DNA of 64,000 bases from Incurvaria masculella (Eukaryota > Arthropoda > Insecta > Lepidoptera > Incurvariidae): assembly GCA_946894095.1 (NCBI GenBank), contig OX335645.2, forward strand, positions 11,183,001-11,247,000. The letters run 5' to 3'. Below the pieces are notes generated by a model, which made no database searches, was not told where the DNA came from, and saw only the letters and a list, made by a program, of their open reading frames with translations. The translations under genes and the position numbers were made by a program. The stretch's first letter is position 1, and every line of letters starts with the position of its first letter. Of this stretch, positions 47,688 to 58,609 are shown piece by piece.

Positions 47688-48368
47688 CCCTTCTGGTAAT
47701 GAAGCGTTATATTATGTAATCTATAAGTTTTTAGTAGAATCAGGCTAGACGTAGATACAATGCACATCTAAATCGAGTAATTGGTTCTCAAGGATTTTAT
47801 TCTGTTGGTCGCTCCTCCGGCGATTTAGCGTGATGCCAAGTAGTCCTAAAGTTGCAGGAAATACCAAGCCGTACTTTAGTAAAAGTAAGCGCTGCCGCCG
47901 CAAAGCCGAGCCGTGCATAGCATTGCAGTTTGTATGACAGCCCCATCTTAGCGTAAGCGGAACTGAATTCTATTTAGCCAATCCTAATTCCCGGGTAGTT
48001 AAATGTACATGTACTAAGTTTTACAAATCGCTAGTGCCTTGAAAATTCGCCAAACGGACACCAAACAGTCACGACGTCTGGCCTCCCCCCGCCGCCGCTC
48101 CCCGCCACCGCCCCCGGCTCCTCTCCCCCTAGTGTGAAGTATCGCTACCGGCATCGTTTTCGCAGCCCCGTGAAAGTTCTAAAGCCCATGGGCACATAAA
48201 TTGTAGCCTATGTGTTATTCTGATGTATAAGCTATATTATTGTAAAGTTTCATTAGAATCCATTCAGTAGTTTTTACGTGAAAGAGTAACAAACATCCAT
48301 CCATCCATCCATCCATCCATCCATCCATCCATCCATTATTACAAACTTTCCCCTTTATAATATTTATT
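47688..48368 (+). repeat. 0.65-kb direct repeat, copy B
   Basis: Near-identical to copy A, with a longer (CATC)n run (48294-48336, four more units). It is preceded by unrelated sequence, which places the common left edge at the CCC before TTCTGG. Confidence 0.85.
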
Positions 48369-48931
48369 AGATTAGATTTCTTTTATTGAATCATAAAGTA
48401 CACAGGATAGGGTTATGCATGGAATAGCACATCGGACAAATGGCTTCCAAGTTTATCCTCGAATTAAATCGCTCCGAATTATAATAAAAGGCGTATTTAT
48501 ACTGTCACTGATCACTACCTATTTCGTACCCATGTTATCTGACTAATGAGACCACCCGCTTTTTCAAACTTACATTCCGATGACTGTATCTATGTAGATT
48601 CCACACATCGCATTTAATTCTATAATCGGATGTTTCCTTTAGGAGGTATTCGATTTGTAATTTATTTTTATGTCTCTTTGAAATTAATTGGAAATAATTA
48701 ATGATATTTTTATCGTTGTTAAGCTCTCATTAAAACTGATTATTTGATTTCCTTATTAAATAATTTAAACCGTGGCAATCGAATGGGTCGCCTTTATAAA
48801 GGCCAAAAAAGCATAAGGTCCAAAACTCGGAACATTCAAAAGTATCTATTTTTCTTGTGAATTATAAAATGCTTATTTAATGTAACCTAAGTGAAGATAT
48901 CTGTGTTGATAAGAGTTTTGGACGATATGGG

Positions 48932-49149
48932 ACCTAAAGGGTGCCAACGGAACCCTATTGCTATGCCTCCGCTTTCCGTCCGTCCGTCCGTCTGTCACAG
49001 GGTTGTATCTCATGAACCATAATAGATAGGCAGCTGAAATGTTCACAGAGTGTCACAACTAATAGGTAAAAGTTGATTTTGAACGTGATTTTTTGTGTTA
49101 AATCGGAATTCTTCGTGTGCGAGTCCGACTGGCACTTTGCCAGTTTTTT
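48932..49149 (-). mobile_element. CCGGCCAAGTGCGAG-type repeat, nested copy 1
   Basis: Antisense order: GTGCCAACGGAACCCTATTG, CCGTCCGTCCGTCTGTCACA, then TGCGAGTCCGACTGGCACTT. Compare 8621-8921. Confidence 0.75.
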
Positions 49150-49345
49150 AGGGTTCCGTACCCAAAGGGTGAAAACGGAACCCTATTACTAAGCCTCCGC
49201 TGTCCGTCCGTCCGTCAGTCACAGGGCTGTATCTCATGAACCGGGGGTCCCCATACAAAGAACGTGTTTTTTTTGTGTTAAATCTTGTACGTTGGTACGG
49301 AACCCTTCGTGTGCGAGTCCGACTCGCACTTGGCCGGTTTTTTTT
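49150..49345 (-). mobile_element. CCGGCCAAGTGCGAG-type repeat, nested copy 2
   Basis: Head-to-tail with the preceding copy: AGGGTTCCGTACCCAAAGGG, CCGTCCGTCCGTCAGTCACA, then GAGTCCGACTCGCACTTGGC. It ends in a T run before the MITE resumes. Confidence 0.8.
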
Positions 49346-49372
49346 GACTTTATGATGCGTCCCCGATCGAAT

Positions 49373-50983
49373 GAATATCTCAAATGTTTGGATATCTCCA
49401 ATGTGAGACATAATCACGATTTTTGTTGCAATAAGTACTAAGTAGGAATTGAAGTTTAGGCTCTTCACTATAACACGGGATTATTGGCTATAATAATCCT
49501 AAAATTATAGTTTACAGTAATTGTTTAATATCTTAAGTTTTTGGAATTATATCGTCCAAATTTGATGACATCAATAAATTAGTAGTCGCTTGTTTATACG
49601 GAAACGATACCAATCATACCCTATCAGCTAACATGACATAGTTTTATAGCTAAGAGTGAGGTTCAGCGGTCGAAATCTTTGACCCTCTCTCCCCCCTACC
49701 TGCAACGATAATTCCGGTGGCACCTCTTCTTAAATCCATCTTAGGAACAAGATCAATTCTACGAAAGGAAAACTTTTGTTCACGGAACGCCGCGTTTTAA
49801 CTTTTTTCTCATAGATGCAACTCATACCCACGGATTTAAAAAAGTGTGCTCTGCACATAAGTTATGTGATGGCATGAGTCCAACGTCCGAATTCGAAGGT
49901 TCGAACCAAGAATAGGACTTAAACGTGAATTCTTTTTTTTTAAATCCTGATGTGGTGAAATCAGGTCTCGTCTTGTGTGTGTGTCAGGTGTACACGTTAA
50001 TTCAGTTGTTTATATTTACCACTGAATTGGGAATAGGGAACCCACCTTCACCACTGCCAGCGCTGGCATGGGAAAAAAGCCCCGCGCTTCTGAGCAAAAA
50101 CGCTCTTATTCAAGGCGACCGATACGCTATCGTTTTATATTTGTAGTTTCCATAATAAGCACTTTTATTTAAAGGTCGTTATCAGAAAAGCTTGACATTA
50201 AACAATTTTATAATTTAGACTAATCAAAATTGGACCTTGCCATAACCACTTGGCGCCGAAGACATGTAGACATACATACTCCTGGGCTATGTTACTGAGA
50301 TTTTCATGACGTTCACGCAATTTTGTCAAACCGACGACGTGCCGTGCGCGTGCCCGACATGCCACCCTGTCATCGACCCTGCACTAGCGTGCAGCCGACA
50401 GCGCAGCTCAAGTTGTGGGCAGTATGCATATAGGAAGCTAAAAGCAAGGCACTTCCAGCACATTTCGAATTCAATGATGTAAACCTACTTACAACTTGCA
50501 CTCAAGATATGAAGGTTGGGTACACAGAAAGCGCACCTAGTCCGCTTTTATCTCGCGACAAGTCAACCCACTCCGCTCCGAATCCCACGCATATAGTGCT
50601 TACTGACCTAGGTACTTCAAATGTCTTTCGCTGTCTCTTCTAATCAAAGTATTTTATGAACATTATCATTTCAACCTTTATTGAATTTATTGTCGAAAAC
50701 ACCTTGATTTTTTCAGTTTTTTGCCGGCAATAAGCGTTCCATTGTGTGCAGCCGATATTATTTGAGCAGTTGGTATACGCATCGCTACGCCATCGTAGCT
50801 GCTAGAAAATACACAATCATCGAAACGCTTCTCCACCTGATCAAAGCTTATTGGATATTCAGAATCAGCGAGGTGTTAAACGTCCGCAAATATTCGCTGC
50901 AAAATATATGTAACATAAACATTATCAAAAATAGGGTTACGATATGCGAAATTATTTTGCCGTATTTGACATGAGGTAATAGA
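49373..50983. other. Unassigned DNA
   Basis: Only short open frames without recognised domains. No bounded repeat found by eye. Confidence 0.5.
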
Positions 50984-51190
50984 TAAAAAATCCGGCCAAG
51001 TTCGAGCCGGACTTCCACACGAAGGGTTCCGGGCCATCGTACAAGATAAATCGCGTTACACACTATGAAATGTTCAACCGTATAACTATTATCATGAGAT
51101 GCAACCCAATGACAGACGGAACGGGCGGACGGACGGACAGGGGTGGCTTAGTATTAGGGTTGGCACCCTCTGGGTACGGAACCCTAAAAT
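50984..51190 (+). mobile_element. CCGGCCAAGTGCGAG-type repeat
   Basis: Reads TCCGGCCAAGTTCGAGCCGG, then CACACGAAGGGTTCCG and GGGTACGGAACCCTAAAAT. Same orientation as 8621-8921, more diverged. Confidence 0.75.
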
Positions 51191-51357
51191 ATACGGATTA
51201 TTGAAACAAAAGCTTTTACTTACAGAAGCAGTGGTCAATATTATGTCAAAAACTATTCCTATCCTATTTAGAGGCACGTTTGCCGCGAAATGTATGCAAC
51301 GCGACTTCTGGGCTACACGCTCGCTACCACCTCGCTGCTTACTGTTTGTTGCACAGA

Positions 51358-51524
51358 TTAAGCCCCGGTTGCACGAAGAAACGGCTGAGTTAATCACTGT
51401 TCAAACACGTCACTTTTAATGAACCGCATAGAGTTCCTTCCGTACTGTGCATACAAAGTGACGTGTTTGATCGTACGTTGACGTTGATTTTGATTTTTTG
51501 TCCTTTCGTGCACTCGGCCCTAAG
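51358..51524 (-). mobile_element. MITE, inverted copy of 45763-45921
   Basis: Starts TTAAGCCCCGGTTGCACGAA and ends TTCGTGCACTCGGCCCTAA. The middle carries CAAAGTGACGTGTTTGA, as in the partner. Confidence 0.75.
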
Positions 51525-52285
51525 TAAGTTTGTGGTGGCCCCCGGGGTTGCAGCAGGGTTCAGCACAATACTCTTTATTGGTACAACGAAAAACGGTTGT
51601 GTTGAGGTCACTGACACATCAAATTAATCACGCTGTTTTGGCGACTGAACAGGTCGCCTGCGCGCGTTCTTGTTGCCTGGATGAATGCAGCTCGAACGCT
51701 TACGATGAACGAAAACAGCGTTATTAAATCCACTTCACTCCTTAGCAAAAACTAGATCACAGATACAAAATGGAACAATAGAAAAAAACATTGCCAGAAC
51801 ACACACCAGGTCGACTCTCTTCAAAAACACAAATTATTCGGAATGATTGAAAATCCAAGTTATTCGGAAGCCCCGAAAGCAAAATTATTTTTGATTGACA
51901 TTCGCCTATGGATTTCTAGCAAGTTTGCATATAGTGCTTGGTACTTAGTATAATTATTAATATTTTACGTAGTTAATAGCTCGGTTAATAGTATGCATTT
52001 GCAACGTATGTATGCAAACCAGGGGTTTGGTGTGCATCTCGCAGCAAAAAGTTGCAATATTATGGTATCGGTGATCAGGCGACTCAATAAAATTGAAACA
52101 ATTATGCAGACTTTTCTCGCAAGGACAGGATTTTTTTTCATTCACGCAGATGGGCACCGCATATTCAATTGGGATGTACCAACCAACTGTAAACATCAAT
52201 CGCTGCAGGCCATGTGCTCGTAGCGATTCAGATTATAAAAATATAACCAAACCGACTCCTGACTCATCTACACAAATAAATGATG
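51525..52285. other. Unassigned DNA
   Basis: Short open frames on both strands with no recognised domain. No repeat boundary identified. Confidence 0.5.
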
Positions 52286-52669
52286 TGTACAGAGCCTATA
52301 GTCCCAGTTGTCACCTAAATTGGCGTTTACGGCAAACCGATCGACTGGCGTTTTCAAATGTATGGAGAAATTGAAGAGCGCGCGTAGTGGGCGTTAATCG
52401 CACCACAGAATAACTAATAGTGCTACGCACAGAAGTTGCACTCCCCGACAGTAATTTTTAAATTTTCATCATAATTGTAAAGTATTTATTACGTCCCTCA
52501 TTGCCGGCGCGGCGGCGAGATGAAACGCGTCGTCGCTCACCCGCCCCATGTCGCTGGAATGCGGCTTGCGCTAGGGTTATCACACACTGCCGCTGCCTAT
52601 TGTTTTAAAGTCGAATAAAATACAAACAACAAACACAAAAACAACAATCGTTGTTATTAATATTATGTA

Positions 52670-52706
52670 TGCCTACAGAACCAATACGGTATTGGTTCTG
52701 TAGGCA
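52670..52706. repeat. 37-bp near-perfect palindrome
   Basis: The 18-bp arm TGCCTACAGAACCAATAC and its exact inverse are separated by a single G. Such tight palindromes are unstable in vivo, so it is probably recent. Confidence 0.85.
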
Positions 52707-52944
52707 GACATAAAAATACAAACAAAACTTTCAAAATCATTTTTTTATGAAGTGTCTACAATTATTAATATTTTAAGATTTTGGGTAACAAATATGCTTG
52801 GTGCTGTTATGTGTTGTTTATTGTTTTTCGGTTTTGTTTGATATTGGTTCATGTTGATTGACTTTAACGGTGTAGTTTTGATGTTTTCTGTGTATTTCGG
52901 TGTTTTCGATGTACTTTGGTCTAGTTTTGGTTGGGTGTTGTTGA

Positions 52945-53075
52945 TTAAGGCCGGGTTGATAATATCACATTTGATAAAAAGATGGTCGAAACGGTAATAA
53001 AACATTGTCCGTGTTTTCCATTCAGTTCAATATCGCCGTGCTCATGAAAGGAAGGTCCTGGTATGGCAAAAAACC
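52945..53075 (+). mobile_element. SINE tail fragment
   Basis: AAGGCCGGGTTGATAATATC, AAAAAGATGGTCGAAACGG, GTCCGTGTTTTCCATTCAG and AAGGAAGGTCCTGGTATGG follow the sense order of the SINE tail at 55135-55255. The head is absent. Confidence 0.8.
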
Positions 53076-53819
53076 AACTACATGCAGCAAAAAAAAAATG
53101 ATTGCCCATTATTGTTTCACTAAACGAAACCAATTTATGTTGTTTTTTCTTGTAATACATGGATAAACACTACCTAATGTATAAAAAAGTGCTGTTCTGA
53201 TACCAGTTAAATAAGTGTCAATTCAATAGGCCCCTCATAACACTATACCACATACCTACCTACATAAAGGCAAAACGTCAATAAACCTAAACTAAAAAAA
53301 CAAACTCTCCTTTCAGAATATTTCGGTAGCTTAAAGAAAAGTAACTTTAAATTATTCCGTGTGCTATGACATCCGTTAACGCAACAGTTATTATATTTAA
53401 TTATATGATGATTAGACATTATTACGAATAAAAACGGCGAAAGTGCGCTTTTCGAAACGACTGATCGACTGGACTTAGTGAACGTGTGAGCGCGTGCGCG
53501 CGGCGGCCCTGACTGAATTTGGAACCTCGGGTTCCCAAGCGCCGTAGGTGAACATCTCAGTAGGTATTTAGGAGTGACGGATGCCTGATCGAACTAACAT
53601 TTGCGAGTCCGAGTTTGATTTGACAGCTTACTCAACGTTGCCGTAAATACGTCGATGTTGCTGTTTACGCTGACTCCGCGTTTTCACACAAATCGGAAGT
53701 CCGAGACTTTGACAGCTTGAAGAAGTAAAACCACAGAATATCTAGTGGAAAACGCCAGTCGATTGGTTTGCCGTAAACGCTAATTTAGGTGACAACTGGG
53801 ACTACAGGCTCTGTACATA

Positions 53820-54090
53820 TTTTGCGACGATACACGCCTGAAGCGACCCGCGACTCCGGCACCGAATAAATACTTCGCGGAGCGGTGCGGCGCGGAGGGG
53901 TAGGCGGCGTGGCACATGTGGTCCGGGCGGCAGCAGAGGTGGCGGAGGCGAGCGGCTCGGCGCCATCGCAATATTTCGTGGCACGGCGCGCGGAAGCACA
54001 GAATAAATTGCGAGAGAGTGCCGACTTGATGGAAAACACATTATATTGCTGGCTCGACGTGGTACAACGCGGCGGGAGAGGATAGGCGCG
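53820..54090. other. CpG-rich patch
   Basis: A conspicuous GC- and CpG-rich segment in AT-rich surroundings, with overlapping short open frames on both strands but no recognisable protein. Similar patches lie at 56560-56710 and 60140-60330. It could be a transposon-internal region or a CpG-rich regulatory segment. Confidence 0.4.
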
Positions 54091-54265
54091 TTGCGCGAGG
54101 ATTTATGGACGTATATCCTCTTATAAGCGCTGATATTACCTGAGAAATAAGCCTAGCGTGCAAGGCTGAGAATTTGAAGAGCATTCCTCCATAATTACAT
54201 GTTATCTAGTCTAGATGATGTCAGACTGGCCTCCTCGGTCCTTTTTCAATGTGACATATTAGACT

Positions 54266-54476
54266 AGGAGGTAGCGACAAAAATGGTAACGATAACGTAA
54301 ATGGCTGAAAATGAGTTAACGGGATAAAGACCAACCCTCTGAAGCTAAATGTATCAGTCGCCTGTTCTCCAAGTGGTTGCGTTGCGTACATATTTAGCAT
54401 CAGAGGGTTGGTTTCTAACATGTGAACCCAGATTCAGCCATTTACCTTATCGTGACCAAAAATGTCGTGACCTCCC
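54266..54476. mobile_element. Foldback MITE, ~88-bp arms
   Basis: The left arm AGGAGGTAGCGACAAAAATG and the inverted right arm ending AATGTCGTGACCTCCC pair, as do the inner blocks CCAACCCTCTGAAGCTAAAT and ATTTAGCATCAGAGGGTTGG. Only about 30 bp lie between the arms. Confidence 0.8.
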
Positions 54477-54945
54477 GGAATATATTGAGAAGTTTCTAGC
54501 TTATTTCTAAAAATCCTCTTCCTTTTAAGAAGTGTATACTTAAACTAGTAAGTTTGGAAATAAACAAAAGTCCTTGGTTATGTCCGCGTATTATTTTTAA
54601 AGACAAATAATCCGAGGCTCGAGACATTGAAGATGGCATAAAGGACACAAAAGAAAATATTTTCCTGTGACTATGATTGAACGATTCTGGAGATGCGGTC
54701 GGGTTTTATTATGGGGTTATTAGTCTGTGGAAAACGTTTATACACATAATAAAACAAACGACAAAAACTTTAATTTTTAAGGTATAAGGTCGCTAAATGA
54801 CTATTACGTGTTTGGAGAGAAAATCGGAAGATATCGCCGTGCGAGAGCACTCTCAACCGTTTATAAATAAAATAATCCTTATCCTAAATGAATCGACTTT
54901 GGTGACGACAGCAATAAGATTGATATCTCAATCATTGCAGAGTCT
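54477..54945. other. Unassigned DNA
   Basis: Nothing assignable. AT-rich, short open frames only. Confidence 0.5.
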
Positions 54946-55352
54946 AGGGGTTCGTGGCCTAGTGGTGCGTGGACTGGCCTAGCGTACCAGAGGTCTGGGT
55001 TCAATTGCGACATGCACCACTGTCTTTCTCTTTCAGGGTTCGATAAGTGCATTCGTCGAATGCGAGCTGCTCCATGGTTCGGAATCCATGTAAAACTATA
55101 GGTCCCCTTCCCATACAAGGTGGTAGGGTTTAAGCCCGCCCGGGTTGGTACCATCGCATTTGACGAAAAGATGGTCGAAGCGGCAATGAAAAATTGTCCG
55201 TGTTTTCCATCCAGTTCATTGTAGCCGTGCTCATAAAAGAGAAGGTCCTGGCATGGCACCTAATTCCTTCGGGAACGTGGTGTATTGTCAAATTTCATAA
55301 CGGTAGTTATGTGGTATTTATTAGCCATCCAGGTCAGCTCGCATAAAAAAAA
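54946..55352 (+). mobile_element. Full-length tRNA-headed SINE
   Basis: A box TGGCCTAGTGG at 54955-54965 and a decayed B box GGTTCAATTGC at 54998-55008 mark the tRNA-like head. The body matches 2999-3403 throughout: CCATGGTTCGGAA, TTTAAGCCCGCCCGGG, GGTACCATCGCATTTGA and AGGTCCTGGCATGGCACC. It ends in an A run at 55345-55352. It is the best local comparator for the SINE relics around and within the satellite. Confidence 0.9.
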
Positions 55353-55466
55353 GTAAAAACGCCTTAGCAGGATCATTACGCGAAATCATCAGTGCCATCT
55401 AGTGAAGATAGGGGAAGCATTGTGTCGATTAAAATATAATCGATAAATTCGTTGACTGACGTAATT

Positions 55467-55540
55467 GTCGGGATAACTCAGTTGGTCAGAGCAGTGGGCA
55501 TGTAATCCAAAGGTCGCAGGTTTAAATCCTGCTTCCGACG
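55467..55540 (+). tRNA. tRNA-like gene or pseudogene, apparent anticodon TGT (Thr)
   Basis: A 74-nt cloverleaf can be drawn. The acceptor GTCGGGA pairs with TTCCGAC (one G-U), the D arm has ACTC/GAGC with one mismatch, the anticodon stem is GTGGG/TCCAA with one mismatch and one G-U, the loop is CATGTAA, and the T arm GCAGG/CCTGC is perfect with loop TTTAAAT. The usual U33 before the anticodon is A, and the D and anticodon stems are imperfect, so it may be a decayed gene or a tRNA-derived repeat. A TTTT run follows at about 55557. Confidence 0.55.
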
Positions 55541-56134
55541 AATTTCACGATAAAAACTTTTCAGATTATTTTGAAAATCTGATTACAATGCTTCAAATGT
55601 AGATGTCGCTGAAACTCAAAGTTCTGATGGGATGTTATTGTGATTTATTTCACAAAATACATGACGACTACAGATTAATACCTTTTGCTGCCTGTTTTAT
55701 AGTATTTTTTGAGATGCGATTATTTTGCGTGTAAAACTATGACTCTTTCGATCCGCACTTGGTCGGTTTTTATTTTCTGCTCTCGGTTCGTTGACATCAC
55801 CGATTAGAAATTAACCGTCTAGAACGAATCATTAAAATTGCTTAAATTATAATAAATTCTGAGCCGTATTATTCTAGAAACCCCAGATATAATGATTATG
55901 CATTGGAATTCATAATTAATATTTAGTAGCCAGAAAGGCTTTTTGTTTGTTGTTGAAGGCATTTGTTGGATAGGTAGGTATTCTACTACGCCGATGTAAG
56001 AAGTTCAGTAATTCAGTCATCTTTATTCTCGTGCAGACTTTCGTGCCATATGGATTTGAATGAATGCGGTTAAAGCACATGTTTTTGGCACTGAACTCCA
56101 ATATTTACTAGTAAAGCAACACTAGCGATTCCAT
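55541..56134. other. Unassigned DNA
   Basis: A short match to the dispersed repeat end (CCGCACTTGGTCGGTTTTT, 55755-55773) is the only assignable item. Confidence 0.5.
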
Positions 56135-56445
56135 AAGCACGGTGAAGCACCCCCGAGCGCTGTTAGGTTCTGGATGGGTGACCATATTTCAACCGTTAAG
56201 CCTGGCCGTGGTTCGGATTCCACGTAAAACTGTAGGTCCTTACTTACTAGGTGGTAGGGTAAATCCCGCCTGGGTTGTTACCACCGCATTGAATGAACGT
56301 TGGTCGAAGCGGCAATGAAAAATTTCCGTTTTTTTCCATTCAGTTCAATGTGCGCAATTTAAGGAAGGTCCTGGCATGGCGCCTAGTTCCCATGTGGTGT
56401 GACTAATATCTGACGGTCAGTCTGGTATGTCCAAATACATACAAA
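56135..56445 (+). mobile_element. SINE with 5S rRNA-like head, 5'-truncated
   Basis: GTGAAGCACCCCCGAGCGC, then TGTTAGG and TGGATGGGTGACC, resemble the 5S rRNA internal promoter (A-box/C-box region). The common SINE tail follows: GTTCGGATTCCACGTAAAAC, GGTCGAAGCGGCAATGAAAA, AGGTCCTGGCATGGCGCC. The tRNA-like portion in front, as in 58285-58609, is absent. Confidence 0.75.
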
Positions 56446-58284
56446 AAACGTATCTAACTCAAAAAGAGAGAAAAAGGGGTGCATGAACGGTGCTGGGATT
56501 GAACCCATGGCCTAACATGAGAAACATCTCTCTCTTCTGCTTGAACTGCGGCTGACGAGAACGAATGAGGTCGGGGTGACTTCGGATAAGTTGCGTCTCC
56601 GATGTCGCTTCCTCGCTCGCAAGGCGCGGACGTGTCGGCATGTGCGGAACTCCGCCGCGCCGCGCCCGCCGGCTCCGCGCCTCCGCGGCACGCGCGTCGG
56701 CACCATCTGATGACATCAGCCCCACAAATCTGAAGGCTTCCAAACATCAAGACGTGCTTCTCGTACGAACAGTGATGGTCGATGACCTGTCACGATATTA
56801 ACGCCATTGCATTGGACAATAACCCCGAGGAATAACAAATAAATACGTACTCGCAATAAAGTAAACTGGTAATGTCTTGTGAACAGAGAGTGCACATGTA
56901 GGATTATTTTTTTTTTCGAGGAGAAACAATTATATGGATAAAACCATAGAGTAAATAAAACGGCTACGCTTCACGCAACATGACGAGCTCATGCCTACCT
57001 TATGCATGTAATTCCGATCAGAATTGTGTTGTAGCGATAACGAAATGATATTTATGCAATCAAGCTAATATAGTATTTGCAGGTTCAAGTTGAAGCTGAT
57101 GGGCTCTTCTCGTTATAAACAGTAATGGGTTGCAAAGGCAATCAAATATGTTTGGGAAAAATATAAACACACGAACCACATACTTCGAATACCAGTGTTA
57201 CCAATAGTTCGAAGTATTTCGGACACGATAAATTCTACTACCAAGGCATAATTTAAACTTTCTCAAGATTATAATCAATAAAAAAAATCAACCTCATATA
57301 AAAAGAAACTGAAAAGACACCAGGGGGTAACCTGGTCTACAATTCTAAAATCGGAACCTATATCGGAAATACAATTTAATATTCCATTACCTTGTCAAGA
57401 AGAAAAAAACCTTATGAGTTTTATAATATCGATCGTAAAAGTACCTTTTTTAGGGATCAAGTTAACTATCTAACATAGTACCTCAAATTAAAGGAAGATC
57501 AAATAGAGATAAAACTATTTTTAGTAAAAAAAAAAACATTCTTACTACTTACTTAAGTCCATATGAGATTTTTATATTTCACCGGTTCGATTTCCGACTC
57601 AAGCGGGTTTTTTTTAGATCTGTTTGAAAATAAAAGAGGCGTAAGCCATTGTTGAAAATGTGTTAGGTACGTAGTTATTCTTTGTTAAATGGTAAAATAA
57701 AAAAATCATATAGAACCATTATTTTCTGAATAAAAAAGGACAAAGGAATTATAAACGGGAAATAACAGTCTCAGATAGGGATATACCGGATAAGCAATTT
57801 GCACCAAGATAGTTTTAAGTATTGATTCTGGCATGAAATAGTGTAATATTGTACACCTGCCTACCTAGTAGGATACATAAGTCTTTGACTCCTGCAACCT
57901 TCTAGTGATTTACTTACGAGTTACTGAAAGATTTACTGTAATTACCGTTGTAAATTATAATAAATCTTTACAAATAGCCAGTGACTGACCCGTCTGATGC
58001 CCACAACTTGACGGGGGACCTCATCCAACAGAATATATGTAGGCCACGGAGACTTTAGCGTAGGTATCTCGCATTTGGCTAAACTACAGAAGAGAAACAA
58101 TTTATTAAACAGATGAAAAGGCAAGTTTTCGCATAACATTTAATAACGTCGTTGATTTGAATACTTACTTGTTTAAAAAAAAAATTTACGGCATATGAAG
58201 GAAAACATCGTGATCTTTCCTTTACTTACCCTTATTTTATATGTAAATGGACATGGATAGCTACATAATACCAAACCGACGATC
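56446..58284. other. Mostly unassigned DNA with one CpG-rich patch
   Basis: At 56490-56515 the minus strand carries GGTTCAATCCCAGCACC, which fits a polymerase III B box, but no convincing A box accompanies it. A CpG-rich stretch covers 56560-56710. The rest, to 58284, is AT-rich with nothing I can assign. Confidence 0.4.
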
Positions 58285-58609
58285 ACACCACATATAAACA
58301 AGGTGCCATGCCAGGACCTTCCCTAAAATAAATAAATTAATGTTGCTCGGCTATGTTGAACTGGATGGAAAACACTATTTTCATAGCCTCTTCGACCATC
58401 GTTCATTGGATACGATGGTATCACAACCCGGGCGGAATAAATCCTACCTCCTAGTAAGTAAGGAGGTCCCCCTACAGTTTTACTTGGAATCCAATCCACG
58501 ACTAGCTCGTCGAAAACGGTCACCCATCTAAAACCCAACCGCGCTCAGAGTTGCTTCACCCAACTTATCGAGCCGAAAGACGCCGCGCCACTCGGCTACC
58601 GAGGCTGAC
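58285..58609 (-). mobile_element. Composite SINE: tRNA-like box plus 5S-like head
   Basis: The minus strand reads GCCTCGGTAGCCGAGTGGCG, a tRNA A-box-like start. About 25 nt later comes TGGGTGAAGCAACTCTGAGC, then GCGGTTGGG and AGATGGGTGACC, resembling the 5S rRNA internal control region. The shared tail follows: AAGTAAAACTGTAGG, CCGCCCGGGTTG, GAAGGTCCTGGCATGGCACC. The head combines two polymerase III promoter types. The + strand at 58344-58366 shows the satellite-like GCTCGGCTATGTTGAACTGG. Confidence 0.8.

Larger units (their letters stand above)
48777..49372. mobile_element. Third 8-bp-TSD MITE copy, split by nested repeats
   Basis: The left part (48785-48931) starts GGGTCGCCTTTATAAAGGCC. 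The right part resumes at 49346 with GACTTTATGATGCGTCCCC. Flanks AATCGAAT and GATCGAAT agree at seven of eight bases, consistent with an aged target duplication. The gap is filled by two tandem copies of another repeat. Confidence 0.8.
52286..53817. mobile_element. 1.5-kb element with ~64-bp inverted ends, GAGCC family
   Basis: The element spans 52292-53811. The ends match as inverted copies for about 64 bp with about three differences (GAGCC, then AGTCCCAGTTGTCACCTAAA). TGTACA flanks both sides; it is palindromic, so it may be a target duplication or part of the inverted repeat. Compared with 7804-8134, this copy has about 1.2 kb inserted or retained at 52400-53588, bounded by ATCG on both sides. 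That insert contains a palindrome at 52670, a SINE fragment at 52945 and a GC-rich stretch at 52500-52560. No long reading frame. Confidence 0.75.

Noticed and set aside
47171..48336. CATC runs as possible CRISPR-like or regulatory arrays
   Set aside because: They are simple 4-bp microsatellites at the ends of retroelement-like repeats, without spacers.
46565..48368. Direct repeats considered as LTRs of a retrovirus-like element
   Set aside because: No TG...CA termini, no primer-binding site or polypurine tract seen, and only about 450 bp between them without coding sequence.
53785..54085. Overlapping open frames in CpG-rich DNA
   Set aside because: Several frames on both strands are open at once because GC-rich DNA has few stop codons. 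None shows a recognisable domain.
56490..56515. Minus-strand B-box-like GGTTCAATCCCAGCACC as a tRNA gene
   Set aside because: No matching A box or acceptor stem could be found at the right distance.
56454..56750. Open frames of 64-98 codons in the second CpG-rich patch
   Set aside because: Same reason: competing frames with Arg/Ala/Pro-rich composition and no domain.
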